Source: Paraphysomonas bandaiensis (taxonomy: Eukaryota > Chrysophyceae). Taken from it: 64,000 nt of DNA. The notes beneath the pieces were generated by a model. The model saw only the letters and a program-made list of their open reading frames with translations. It had not been told where the DNA came from and did not search any database. The stretch lies in NCBI GenBank assembly GCA_965644295.1, contig CBFFRP010000434.1, positions 146,634 through 210,633 on the forward strand. The letters run 5' to 3'. The translations under genes were made by a program, and so were the position numbers. Shown piece after piece: positions 45,093 through 55,899 of the stretch (its first letter is position 1; every line of letters starts with the position of its first letter).

Positions 45093-45483
45093 CTTTTAAG
45101 ATTCATTGATTCACGTATTTCTCTTAACCCGTGAATACAAGAAGATAATCCATATTCGATGAAACATCATTAACTGACTTATTATTTAACAGACTATATA
45201 AGACATGCTTATGTGTATTAGTAAAGCAATGTTGTGATTATTAGAAGGTAAGTGTGAATAGAAGTAAGTGTTACTAAGTGTCGAATGTAAGTGTTATACT
45301 TTGTATCAAGAGTTAGTTAATAAATGTAAGAAATGGAACAAACTAAGAAATTACTAAGGAACAGATGACAAAAAATATTACTAAGTAGAAACAAATAATG
45401 CAGGAAGAAGTGTTAAATCAGCCGATGGAAATGTATTGGTGTCAGTGAGCTGGTCATGATTCCGTGAATTCTCGCGGGCGTGT
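45093..45483. other. Intergenic stretch between solo LTR and LINE relic
   Basis: AT-rich. GTCGAATGTAAGTGTTA and GAGTTAGTTAA here recur at about 47477-47518, on the far side of the LINE relic. No gene. Confidence 0.5.
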
Positions 45484-47395
45484 ATGATCACAGACGGATC
45501 ATACACACCCGCAGCTCTTTCCCCACGCCGCATCACGCATGTGCACCCACGCACAAGATGGACACATCACGGAGGATGAATGGGAGAACGGCACTACAAA
45601 AATCCTGCGTCTAGAGACATCCTTCAGAGACGTACCTGGACTTGGCCCGTATGCGTATGAACTCATGAGAGCTTCGATGGCACTTATACTATCTGCGCGA
45701 CTCCCTGCGCACATACCGATTAACACAGACTGTAAGGCCGTATGCATCCGCACTGACGAGGCACTTTCCACCAGACATCGGGCCCTAGGACATCGTGCCA
45801 AAGGTGTACTGCTCGAAAGCATTGCGGCAAATAAAGATTGTACAAGGAAAGTAGCATGGGTCTGATCACACCCTGAACGACGTACCACTGATGAATCTGA
45901 ATGGACTTTTGAAGACAAAGGCATTTACATTGCAGACGCAATAGTCGGAGAGGACTGGCTTGAAGTGGACCGACTACTGTCTGTAACATAGAAGTGGACC
46001 AAGCCATTGAGCGAATACTCATGGCGGGTTTATGGCACTGGCGCCTATCCGGGGAACGACGGCCGCTTCGCACAAGTCCCCTACTCACGGACTCTGGAGA
46101 ACTACACTGCACTCAGAGATCAACGCTACGGTCACAATCCCGACCGGACACCTGGATATTGGACAGACAGCGGGGCACTACTTCCGCGCAAACTGGCGCA
46201 AGCAGATGGTGGTCCATCAAAGGATAAAGATAGTTCCCACCTACGCCAGAGAGTGCTCAATATGCAGCATTGGCATGGGACAAATCTTTCAGCATTGGGA
46301 GAAACCGGGCTAAAACTAAACACGGGCTCGACCTGGCCAAAGCCACATGTTCTGACTGCGGATTTCGACTAGACTCACTCAAGCACATGTGTCTAGACTG
46401 CACAAATGACACCATCATTCAGATACGGGAGTCTGCATTTCACAGCCACAAAAACGCGCTTCAAGAGACACTGAGAAATCAGGAACTACCCCACTGGACC
46501 ACCAATGCGCTACTACAGCGGCTCTCCAGCAGGGCCTGGAACCCCTCCTTTCCACAGGTGGAGAGAATCTGGACAAGCAGCATCACTACTGCATAACTCG
46601 AGACGGTTTTTGGAGATCACATCCGTGAGTCCTTAACACCCCAAGGTCTGCGCAACCTTGAATCAGCGGTTATATCAGCCTGCTTCTCCCGCTTTTCGCT
46701 GCAGCAAAGCTCATGATCCAATATCAAAGTCGACGATACATTACCCTACACAAAGGACCCCCTACTAGGCTACTCCCGCGACCGCGTCTAAAACTAGACA
46801 GAAATAGAAACGCCCAAGGGTGCTACGATTACTAGGAGTCCACAGACGACCCGAGACTGGACCACCGCCCACCGCCCACACAAACCCTACCACTCATACA
46901 CACAGGAATATATATATCACCAGCCTGCATGAAACCTTCAGGCCTTAGACAACAACGACGCCGTCTGCGGCAACTCCACCTATGCCTGACGCCCGAAAAC
47001 GTGCACTGAGACAACCCCACATTCCACCACACTACCCACCTCTCAGCACACACATCTAGCACACGGTACACTCAGGACCATAATACAGAACCCTGTAACT
47101 CAGAGCCTGGTGGAATCTCATCCCAACGGGAGACCCCCTGACAACACGCGCCAGTGAGTCCTCTATAGGACACACGATCAGGGCGAAACTCTCAATCAAC
47201 CTTATATAAGAACGGAAGTGGTCGCACCTTGGTGCAAGCAGCTTCTGTAGCGCTAAATAGTAGAATAATAGAATTTGTGCTGATTAGTTATATGGGTAGA
47301 GGTCTAAATAGTATGTCTAGCATTCAACTAGCCACTATATCGGAACGAGTTTTTAACGCCTATTGCTAATAAATAAAAAAGACTTTCAATATAGC
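45484..47395 (+). mobile_element. 5'-truncated LINE family B copy
   Basis: Begins inside RNase H (MITDGSYTPAALSPRR), then YAYELMRASMALIL, INTDCKAVCIRTDEAL, HPERRTTDESEW, GIYIADAIVGEDW, and knuckle CSDCGFRLDSLKHMCLDC. Several frameshifts and an in-frame stop make it inactive. The 3' part (46900-47200) repeats at 18.3 and 48.9 kb. The tail at 47214-47395 lacks its hairpin: GGTGC is joined directly to AAGCAGC. Confidence 0.85.
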
Positions 47396-47466
47396 ATTCA
47401 ACTACTAGTCACTACATTGGTGCAGGTTTTTAACGCCAATTGCTAAATAATAAGACTTTCAATATG
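47396..47466 (+). repeat. Second, partial LINE tail in tandem
   Basis: AGCATTCAACTACTAGTCAC to AATAAGACTTTCAATAT repeats the last part of the tail immediately after the first one. Confidence 0.7.
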
Positions 47467-47520
47467 TTACTATACGTGTCGAATGTAAGTGTTACTAATA
47501 AGTATCTAGAGTTAGTTAAA

Positions 47521-47755
47521 TAGTCAGCAGATATATTGTTCTGCCCACTCATAGCCAAATGCTTGTGTGGTACAAGGGACGCTAATAAGTGTCACTTGTG
47601 TAGACGTCTTTGGGCCCTGACGAATAAACAGGCATCCGGGAATGGGCCCACCTCAAGGGCATCCGGGACAGAGGGCCCACCAGAAGGGTAACCGGGGTAT
47701 TGGGCTGCCTGCTGAAGTTAAGCATCCGGGATGTTCACCTTAAGAACTCAAAAAA
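47521..47755 (+). repeat. Family C repeat, without LINE tail
   Basis: GTCAGCAGATATATTGTTCT, GACGTCTTTGGGCCCTGACG, GGCATCCGGGAATGGGCCC and GGGTAACCGGGGTATTGGGC repeat 18770-18950. It stops at CTTAAGAACTCA without entering the tail. Confidence 0.7.
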
Positions 47756-48640
47756 CCTGAAGTCAGCAGATGTCAGGTATATCAACATTCTGCTTGCTCC
47801 CTGCGTTTGCTTTGAGTGATTGATGCTGAGTATGAGTTCACATTTTTCGGTATCTGTGTTGCCAATGACCGAGGTAATGCGTCAAACTTTCCTCATGGAT
47901 GCATGGCAATGGCAATGATGTGATTAGACCTGTCATGTCTTCTCACACGTCTACTGCCTAGTCTTGGTTTCTCCTGACCCAGGTCAATGAAATTATATCA
48001 AGGCTCTGGCACTGTTCTCCAAGCAGTGTCAGGTACATTTGTGGTGCTTTTATGTTATTTTTGCTTAGTAGGTTTCATCCGAGCGGGGAAGGTGCACGGT
48101 TTCCTACTAGTGTAAGTCACTCGGGAGAAGAGTGCAAGGTGGATGCATGTGCTGGACGAGTGCACACAATGGAGGGAAGATATTGGAGTCAGCTTGAATT
48201 TGTAACAGATTTTGGTAGATGTCTGTTTCATGCGTCCGTGTGCAAAATTGCACTAGTGAGACCGCTTCGTGACCGTGGGAGGACCCGGCGCTATAGAGCT
48301 ACTTTATTCTCCCTTCCAGACTACCTGCTGCTGTGAACACCACCTTGAAGAGGGCCCTAAAGATCTGCCGCATATACAGGAGACATATGCCGAAGACACC
48401 GACCGCAAGTTGTTTGTGTTAGGACAATTAGATTGGGCAGGAGCTTATGATCCGGCTTAAACACGCAACTCGTCGTATGCCCATGTAGCTAACTAAATCG
48501 TGTAGTATAGTTGAGCACTTGTCGGTGCACGCAATAGTAACTAGATGAGAGTCATGTTATGCATAGTGTCGCGCGAGTTGTTAGGTTGGTCGCGGCAACG
48601 CACAATCTTGCGCTTCTTAATAATCTGACATTCAATATAT
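47756..48640. other. Intergenic stretch with a partial LINE tail
   Basis: A 94-codon plus frame (48052-48336) has no recognisable family. At about 48540-48640 a worn LINE tail (CGCACAATCTTGCGCTTC, CTGACATTCAATATATAAC) is visible. Confidence 0.4.
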
Positions 48641-48649
48641 AACAATTAA

Positions 48650-49385
48650 AACCTAGAAACAGCGGTTATCGATCTACTTCATCCGCTTTATGCAACAGCG
48701 AAGCTAATGTTACCGGGTCGCGGCCGCCGTTATATCACTGCACACAAAGGACTCCCTAGGCTACCCCCGCGACCGCGTCAGAAACGGAGTCAGCCATGGA
48801 AACGTCCGAGAGTGCTACGTTACTAGGGGTCCACAGAAGACCTGCGACTGTGCCACCTCCCGCCTCACACACAAATCCCACCGACCTAATCCAATTTATC
48901 ACCGTCCAGACCCCACAAAGATGCCGTCTCCGGCAACTTCATCCACTCCCGAGGTCCAAAAAGAGCACAGCATCAGTGCCCATACATTCAACGCCTCCTC
49001 CCACCACTCTCTCTAACTCACAGCCCACCCACCAAGAACTCGGTACACTCAGGAGCTTAATACAAAACCTTGAGCCCCCTCCTAACCCAGTGGAGTCTCA
49101 TCCCAAGGGGAGACCTCCAGATCACACGCGCCGGTGAGTCCCAGGACACACGATCATGACGAGCCTTATAACACACACTAAGAACGGAAGTGGTCGCACC
49201 TTGGTGCTTGCGGCGACGCACAAGCAGCTTCTGTAGCGTTAAATAGTAGGATAAAAGAGTTTGTATTGATTAGTTACCACGGGTAGAGGTCAAAATAGTA
49301 TGTCTAGTATTCTTCTAGCCACCAGCCACTACATTGGTGCAGGTTTTCAACGCCTATTGCTAATAATAAGGCATTCAATATATAA
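48650..49385 (+). mobile_element. LINE family B 3' end
   Basis: Parallels 46680-47395 (GCTACCCCCGCGACCGCGTC, CCGTCTCCGGCAACTTCATC). A short open frame ends PVESHPKGRPPDHTRR. The tail has a complete hairpin at 49206-49225 and terminus AATAAGGCATTCAATATATA. Better preserved at its 3' end than the 45.5-kb copy. Confidence 0.8.
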
Positions 49386-49783
49386 CAATTATAGATTAAA
49401 AGTATTTAAAAGGGATCCAAGCAGTCAGAACTAGATAAGTGCAATGTCCACTACGCATGTATGTATGTCTAAGTTAACGACAATGTAGCGCTCAAGAGAA
49501 ACTAGAGCAATAAATTTTCAATATATCAACGAGTTCATAGATTGGAAATCTGTATCGACACTCTGTATAGGATTAGTTAATTGCTGAAGAATAAATAAGA
49601 AGCTATGGTAATAATAAATAATGGATTTTAAAATAAATTCATGTAATACTATAGTTGAAACAAAAAAGAACATAATATATCGTATCCAAAGAGTAAAATA
49701 TATTGCTCACAGTACAAATCAATGGAATGTAAAAAACTATTAGGAATCATCTGCAGTCTCCAAAGGGATACATCAGACCATAT
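49386..49783. other. Intergenic AT-rich stretch
   Basis: 3' flank of EF-hand copy 2. Nothing further recognised. Confidence 0.5.
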
Positions 49784-50794
49784 CTACTCATGCTCAGTTA
49801 CTCTTGTTGGAGTAGAGGCTGCAGTGTACGAAGTTGGACTGACTGAGCTGCTGCCTCGAGAAGGCGTATAAGATGTACACAAGGGTTTACATTTTATACG
49901 TAATGGGGGGTAGTTATCCATCTCGTATTCTCTAAGAACATCAACGAGTGGATTGTCGTATTGCCTCGGACTGGGAGCATGAATTCGTTCAGTTGAGATG
50001 CTTGGGTTACGATCAATAAGGCTGCATACACTACTGCTCAGGGTTTTAAATACCCCTCGAGCGGAGTAGTTTGTAGTCTTCATATCTGTTAGCTCTTTCT
50101 TTATTGCAGCCAATCTGGAGGATAGCTCTTGTCTAAATATTACATCTTTATATCTTGAGCTGAGCACCCGTACATAAGATGCCTCCATCTGGGCTTTCGT
50201 TTTGCTGCGACGGTTGCAGATAGTACTCCAAAACGCCTCACCGCAGATCCGACGGCGAAGAGTGGCCTGTAAAGCTTTTAGAGGAGAACAGAGTGAAGGG
50301 TGGCCCTGGCACCATTGAGCAAACATGCTAGCAGTAATTACGTCGCCGTTACTCAACAATAGTTCAGAAACAGCATGTACATTCCCATCGTCTTTTAAAT
50401 TGTCTCCATGGATATCTACCAGCAACTTCCGCATATTTATAGAGGTTAAGGAATTGATATTGTCGTCGTCATATACAATGAATATGTACGGTGCCAGTTC
50501 ACAGGCCTCCAGTGATAGAAAGCACCACACCAGACATACAAATTGGGAAAAGTTCACACTCTTCGCACCAGTCACCTGACAGAATCTCCGGGGACTGAAT
50601 ATTCTATGCTCCAACTTTCCGGCCTGTAATCCCAATTGTGTAAATATATTATGAATGTCGACACTATCGCAGTGCGGAGGGGAGAAGCCGGAGAACACAT
50701 CAAACAATAGATTGAGCTCAGAGTATGACAGCCCAATTTCTTTTAGAAGCACGGAACTGATCGAGTCTACCGAAGAGCTTTGGCAAGATCCCAT
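49784..50794 (-). CDS. EF-hand-like, putatively acylated protein, copy 2 (inverted)
   Basis: 336 aa, nearly identical to copy 1 at 43444-44472. I see only Asn-to-Asp (DIHGDNLKDDG) and His-to-Gln (FAQWCQGHPS) before the ends diverge at STPT. Here the tail is RVTEHE instead of IVSMHSAEDRLF. Same MGSCQSSS acylation motif and degenerate EF-hands. The two genes converge, with 5.3 kb of retroelement remains between them. The immediate upstream 150 bp differ from copy 1. Confidence 0.75.
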   Translation of the reverse strand: MGSCQSSSVDSISSVLLKEIGLSYSELNLLFDVFSGFSPPHCDSVDIHNIFTQLGLQAGKLEHRIFSPRRFCQVTGAKSVNFSQFVCLVWCFLSLEACELAPYIFIVYDDDNINSLTSINMRKLLVDIHGDNLKDDGNVHAVSELLLSNGDVITASMFAQWCQGHPSLCSPLKALQATLRRRICGEAFWSTICNRRSKTKAQMEASYVRVLSSRYKDVIFRQELSSRLAAIKKELTDMKTTNYSARGVFKTLSSSVCSLIDRNPSISTERIHAPSPRQYDNPLVDVLREYEMDNYPPLRIKCKPLCTSYTPSRGSSSVSPTSYTAASTPTRVTEHE

Positions 50795-51373
50795 CGAATG
50801 AGTGATGTATATGGTTTAATGTAGTGCTTGAGCTCCGTGCAAGGGGATTGAAGTGTGTGAGTGTGATACTGTATCCATGTAAAGGAAGTGAAGTTCACAA
50901 TTGTTTGGTCCTTATCCCCTTCCATTTTATCTGACAAATAATATTACAGCACTGTGAAACAAGAGCCTGTGATTTGCTCTCTATTTGAAGTTTGCTGAGC
51001 ATAATGTGGTGTAAACCGCATACGGACGAGGAAGGCAGAGGATTCCTACTGTACCACATATCCACGATATACCGTATACGGTATACAGCACGGTATACCA
51101 GGTATGGACTGCGCGGCTGTGACCTGTGCTCCTCTATATGATGTGGTGCTGTACTGTATACATATGCAATACATGGACTGCTGCTCATACATGTCTACTA
51201 TAGACATGTATGAAGTATATACGCAACACTACTGGATGCTGTATACACACATATACACATACACGAACCACGCAGAAGAGCTTGTAAGTCAGTAGATGGC
51301 ACAGGCTTACAAACACCAGACTCAAGAGGTGCCACTGTTAAATTAGGTTAGGAATAATCTGTGTGTAGCTGAT
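50795..51373. other. Divergent upstream region of EF-hand copy 2 and RAP repeat protein
   Basis: Contains a block at about 50955-50990 shared with the copy 1 upstream region (GTGAAACAAGAGCCTGTGAT). A perfect 16-bp palindrome ATACCGTATACGGTAT lies at 51069-51084, and a related GTATAC-rich stretch follows. No gene. Confidence 0.55.
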
Positions 51374-54300
51374 ATGCTGCGCTTGCACCGTGCTCTGCGG
51401 GTGACCCAGCGCTCTCTCCTTGCCTCTTCCAATGCACAGTATAGCCCTTACAACTCTATTAGCACCACACACACTACCAGAGAGATGAAGAGATATGGGG
51501 TGCGGGCCTTTGGCGATACTGCTAGACCTCCCAGTCATTCACGCCCCCCTCAAACTAAAGGGCCTCGAAAGACGATTCCCAAACACACACAGGTGGACCC
51601 AACAACTCAGGCTGTAAGAAAAGAACTCGCCGCTCTATCGAATACGTTTATTCGGACCAGAGATGTTGATGATTTGTTTGAACGCTATGCACCAAGCGAT
51701 ATGGATCCAGAGTTGCTTGTGGAGGTTGTCAAGACCTTGTCGACGAATAGGTTTATATTGAAACCTAGGCATGTGAAACATGTATCAGATATGCTACTTA
51801 AAAACGGCCATAAATTAGATCGTTTCAAATTAGGTTAGTAGATCACTAAGATCATGTGTTGTAAAATGTTTATAATTCTTTGTACTGTGTTGCGTGTATT
51901 GTATTGTGCGATATCGTAGAACTGGCGGGTTTCACATGGCGAGTGTATGACCTGGATGCTGTACATTATGTGCTAAGAGTTGTTCGTTTTTATAACAGGA
52001 AGCCTGTTTTATCACACCAGAACTATTCCCCAACTTGAATCTACTGAGCGTTTAGAGATGGATCGACTCTACAAAGTTTTAACACACACACTGTTTGATT
52101 CAAGTGTGAAGCCTCACGGAAGAAGTGCTTCCCACTTGGCAGTAATCATGCATGGGCTGCAAAATGCTACATCATCGACAGTAGTAGATAAGTTACTGAG
52201 AGCGATAACAAACGCGATTAATACCTCCCCACATCTCTGGAAGGGGAAGGATCTAGGCATGGGACTCTATGGGCTGAAAAATATGGAAAACACTGAGGCA
52301 GTGAAAGAACTTTTGTCTGCTTTAATTTCTAAAATGCACCCCTCAGGTCCGTACATGTGGTTCATGTATATGTCTATAGTACGTGTAGTGTGTTATGCGA
52401 GTCAGGGATAGTGTAGTATATAGTGTAGAATACCGCCCTGCCTGCAGTGCATTGGCGGTGTCGTGTAGGGCATGCACTATTCCAGCTTTGTGGCATCTTT
52501 GTACTAATTCTATGCTCATATCAGCTGTTATCGGGGCGGATGATATTGCAAGTGCCTCGATTGGCCTACAACATATGTCTGCCTCTACTGAAGTTTTGGA
52601 TTTGTTCTCCTTGTTCCGAGACCGTCTGTGTGCTACGGAAGTCATTGTCAGCGAAAAGAATATATGTAATATCCTATACAGTCTCCACAGCAAGCAGTGC
52701 TCTGTACCGGAGGTCCGAGTACTACTGCATACCGTAACAGACATATTGAGATCCCCAGCGGGTAGTAAAATGGCCTTCAACTCGCGGGGTGTGTCGTCTA
52801 GTCTTTACGGTCTTCGGAGCATGAAATCTACAACAGAAGAGGTGAGGAATCTGCTAGAAGCTCTTCAGGGTCCTATAACCCGAAATTATGAGCCTTTAAC
52901 AGCGAGATCAATTGGAGATGCACTATATGGACTGCAGGGCATGAGCCCAGAACACCCTGAAGTGGCTAATTTACTATCGTGCTTGACTTCTTCTATCAAA
53001 AATTCGAAAGAAAAACTCTCCGGCAGACATCTTGGAAAAGCTGTGTATGGCCTGAAAAACATGTCCTCCGACTACGCAGTAGTTAGAGAGCTGGTGTACG
53101 CCCTTGCTGACAGAGTCTCTGCCGCTGGGACGAATGAAAGCGCTTGCCCAGAGGGGTTCTGGAGTCAATTGAATGAAGAAGCTCTTGCCGGTGTGATATA
53201 TGGTCTGAGGAACATGAAGAACGATTGTGTAGAAGTCGATGCTCTGTTAGAGGTCATTGCACGTGAGCTACAATCTTGGAAACATTTGATTACTATCTCT
53301 GATAGCAGTTCGAGTATATTATTTGGTCTGCGTAACATGACTCCGACTCCTAGTGTGCGTTTGATACTGAGTAGTTTAGCTGAGATCACTGCAAATACCA
53401 GCACTCCGATCCACATATCGCGCGTAGCTCCAAGTATATATGGACTAATGTCGATGAATGAGTGTGATGAAGTCATGCAAATTTTGGCGGCTTTGGACGA
53501 GAAGTTATGCATGTCTACTGGAACAATTACGAACAGAGATGTTGCCCACATATGTTTTGGATTACAGGGAATGTGTAGTTTAAATGACACTGTTAAATCA
53601 GTGCTGGCTACAACTCTCGACAAAGCTTTGAAAAATAACTTGACCCTGCATGCAATTGACGTGGCCATGGTTATATATGGGCTGAAGTCGCTACCGAAAG
53701 ATTATCTGGAAGTGAAAGATATACTGACGTTATGCTGTAAGAGTTTAAACGAGTGCCAACCAGATGAATTTGATCATAAGCAAATTGCTATGATTCTAGT
53801 TGGGCTGGCTAATTGTAGCTCCAATCTCAAAGTAGTTTCTGAAATTGTTGTGGCTGTTACAAGGATATTGAATCATAACCATATTGTTCTTCCCCCGCAT
53901 GAGCTCTCTACTTGTCTTTTTGGCCTAAAATCAATGACATCTGCACAGCCTGAAGTCAAGGATCTCATAGCGGCTGTGTTGGCAGTGAAGTCTGCAGAAC
54001 CTATGACTCCTGCGGGGGTAGCTCGTGCTTTATGTGGAATGCAAAGCTTGAATTCGCATCACCAGTGTACTAAAGAATTGGCTGTATATTTGGCCTCTCA
54101 GCTGCATACTGTTAGAACTCAAATGACTCCTCATGAGATTGCTATCGCTATGTTTGGGATGAAGAGTTTATCATCAGAACACGCTGAGATCAGACATATT
54201 CTCGGCCTTCTGGGCGAGGCTATACAGTCCACCAAAGAGCATTTTACCAATCAAGAGTTGAGTATCATGTTTGACGGCCTTAGCTCCTCCAATGACCGGT

Positions 54301-55427
54301 CAGAGGAGTCAATGAATGTCCTACAAGGCCTTGCTAATCGGCTGGATCACACTGTTGGTGATTTTACTGCCATTCAACTCACCGATATGTTGCATGGCCT
54401 TCAGGGTTTCAGCTCTCGTTCTGTAGATATTAAGCGTATTCTACGCATTCTAACTCCGGTTATGCAGAAAACCATTCGCGGAAAATTGGATAGCGTGTAT
54501 GTGAACAAGGTACTCTTTGGTCTGCAGCGAATGGACTGCGGAGACGATGACGTTGTCAGCGCTCTTCACGCCCTCGGTGAAGTGGTAGCTTCACCCTCGA
54601 AGGTATCTGGAGGCGGATCGACCGAATGCAATAAACTTTCTCGCTGTTCGAATCATAGTTTTGCCAGTGAAATTGATGCCCTGCGTAAGGGCGTTGTGGG
54701 GCTGACATCTTTGTGTCAAATATATACAGCCACGATATCACCTGTACAAACCGCCGCCACCATGAGGGTTCGCAGTATTAGTGTGCTGTATCACCACATC
54801 ACTACTTTTCTACATAGTGCAAGGGAGGTGACTGGTAGCTACGACGCACGAGTTGTTGAGCTGACAGATATTGAACGAAGGAGTGCGTTGATGACTCTTG
54901 AGGAGACTCTACGGGGGCTACGTCTTCTTTTGCATTATTCACCTAATCTACCAGCGGATTTACTACACGCATTGGATGAAGCACGGCATTCCATTATTTC
55001 TATTCTCCAATCATCCGATAGTTGGAAGCTTGGGGAACAGAACAAAGTGGACGAGCAGGGCGCTATCGGCAGAATGGTGGATATAATAAAAGAGTTGTCT
55101 GGACCACACTTTCAGAATATTGAAGTGACGCGCAATGTCTGTATTGGCGAGGAAGAAGTATCGGGGTATGGTTTTCACCTGCCTGTAGTTGCAACTATGA
55201 GTACACAAGATGCAGAATATAGGGCGGCAGTGCACATTGATGATCGTGATACGTGCACGTACCCTGCCACACGGCGTCTACAATTTTTGAAAGAAAGGTA
55301 CCTCAAGGACGCTCATGGCATCGAGGTTATCCATGTCACTCGTGATGATACTGATGATGACGTCGCCAGGAAAGTGAAGGCAGTAGTTCAGAACTTCGCG
55401 ACGAAATCAGAGATAGCGTATAAGTAG
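51374..55427 (+). CDS. 40-residue helical-repeat protein with RAP-like C-terminus, probably organellar
   Basis: Exons 51374-51833, 51999-52350 and 52448-55427 give 1263 aa. The exon 2 to exon 3 join (donor at 52351) was chosen because it keeps frame. The N-terminus MLRLHRALRVTQRSLLAS is basic and lacks acids, as in a mitochondrial presequence. More than fifteen repeats of about 40 residues follow, for example SLYGLRSMKSTTEEVRNLL, ALYGLQGMSPEHPEVANLL and AVYGLKNMSSDYAVVRELV. The end (about 1180-1255) has AAVHIDDRDTCTYPATRRL, FLKERYLKDAHGIEVIHV and a following acidic turn, a RAP-domain-like layout. RAP plus helical repeats is the architecture of organellar RNA-processing factors. The RAP call is moderate. 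Paralogue of 23179-25605. Confidence 0.72.
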
Positions 55428-55899
55428 ATAGTACATATAATACCATAGTGATAGAGTAGGAAGCAAGTTAGATGGGTATGGCTGTGGCAGGGCATGAAAA
55501 TTTAAAGTGTTGAAAAACCAGCAATATACATAATATAACTAGATTTTATAAAAAAGCTTCAAAGTGTACTGTTTCGCGAGTGGACGGTGCGTTGGGCTCA
55601 CCTATCGCACACTATTCACTTTAGTTGTACAATATATATATATATATCACATCTTACAACACCTTACATTCACCCATTCTACAATTTGGTAATTTCATCT
55701 GCTGTTGCGCACAGCTAGCGCTTTTCAAAAGCACAGTGTAGATCGTATAACCTATAGTACAGCGAAACGTAACACTGTAGGGCATATGATTCGAATTAAG
55801 CCGTGTAATATATATAAGGAACTCAAGATCTTTCTCTGCCCTACGGTGGCAAATACCGTTCAACACAAAGTTTCACCTTATTAACCAGCTTTAAGCTCA
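55428..55899. other. Intergenic stretch before LINE
   Basis: AT-rich, with a short (TA)n run at about 55634-55646. The 5' boundary of the LINE is not visible by eye. Confidence 0.5.
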
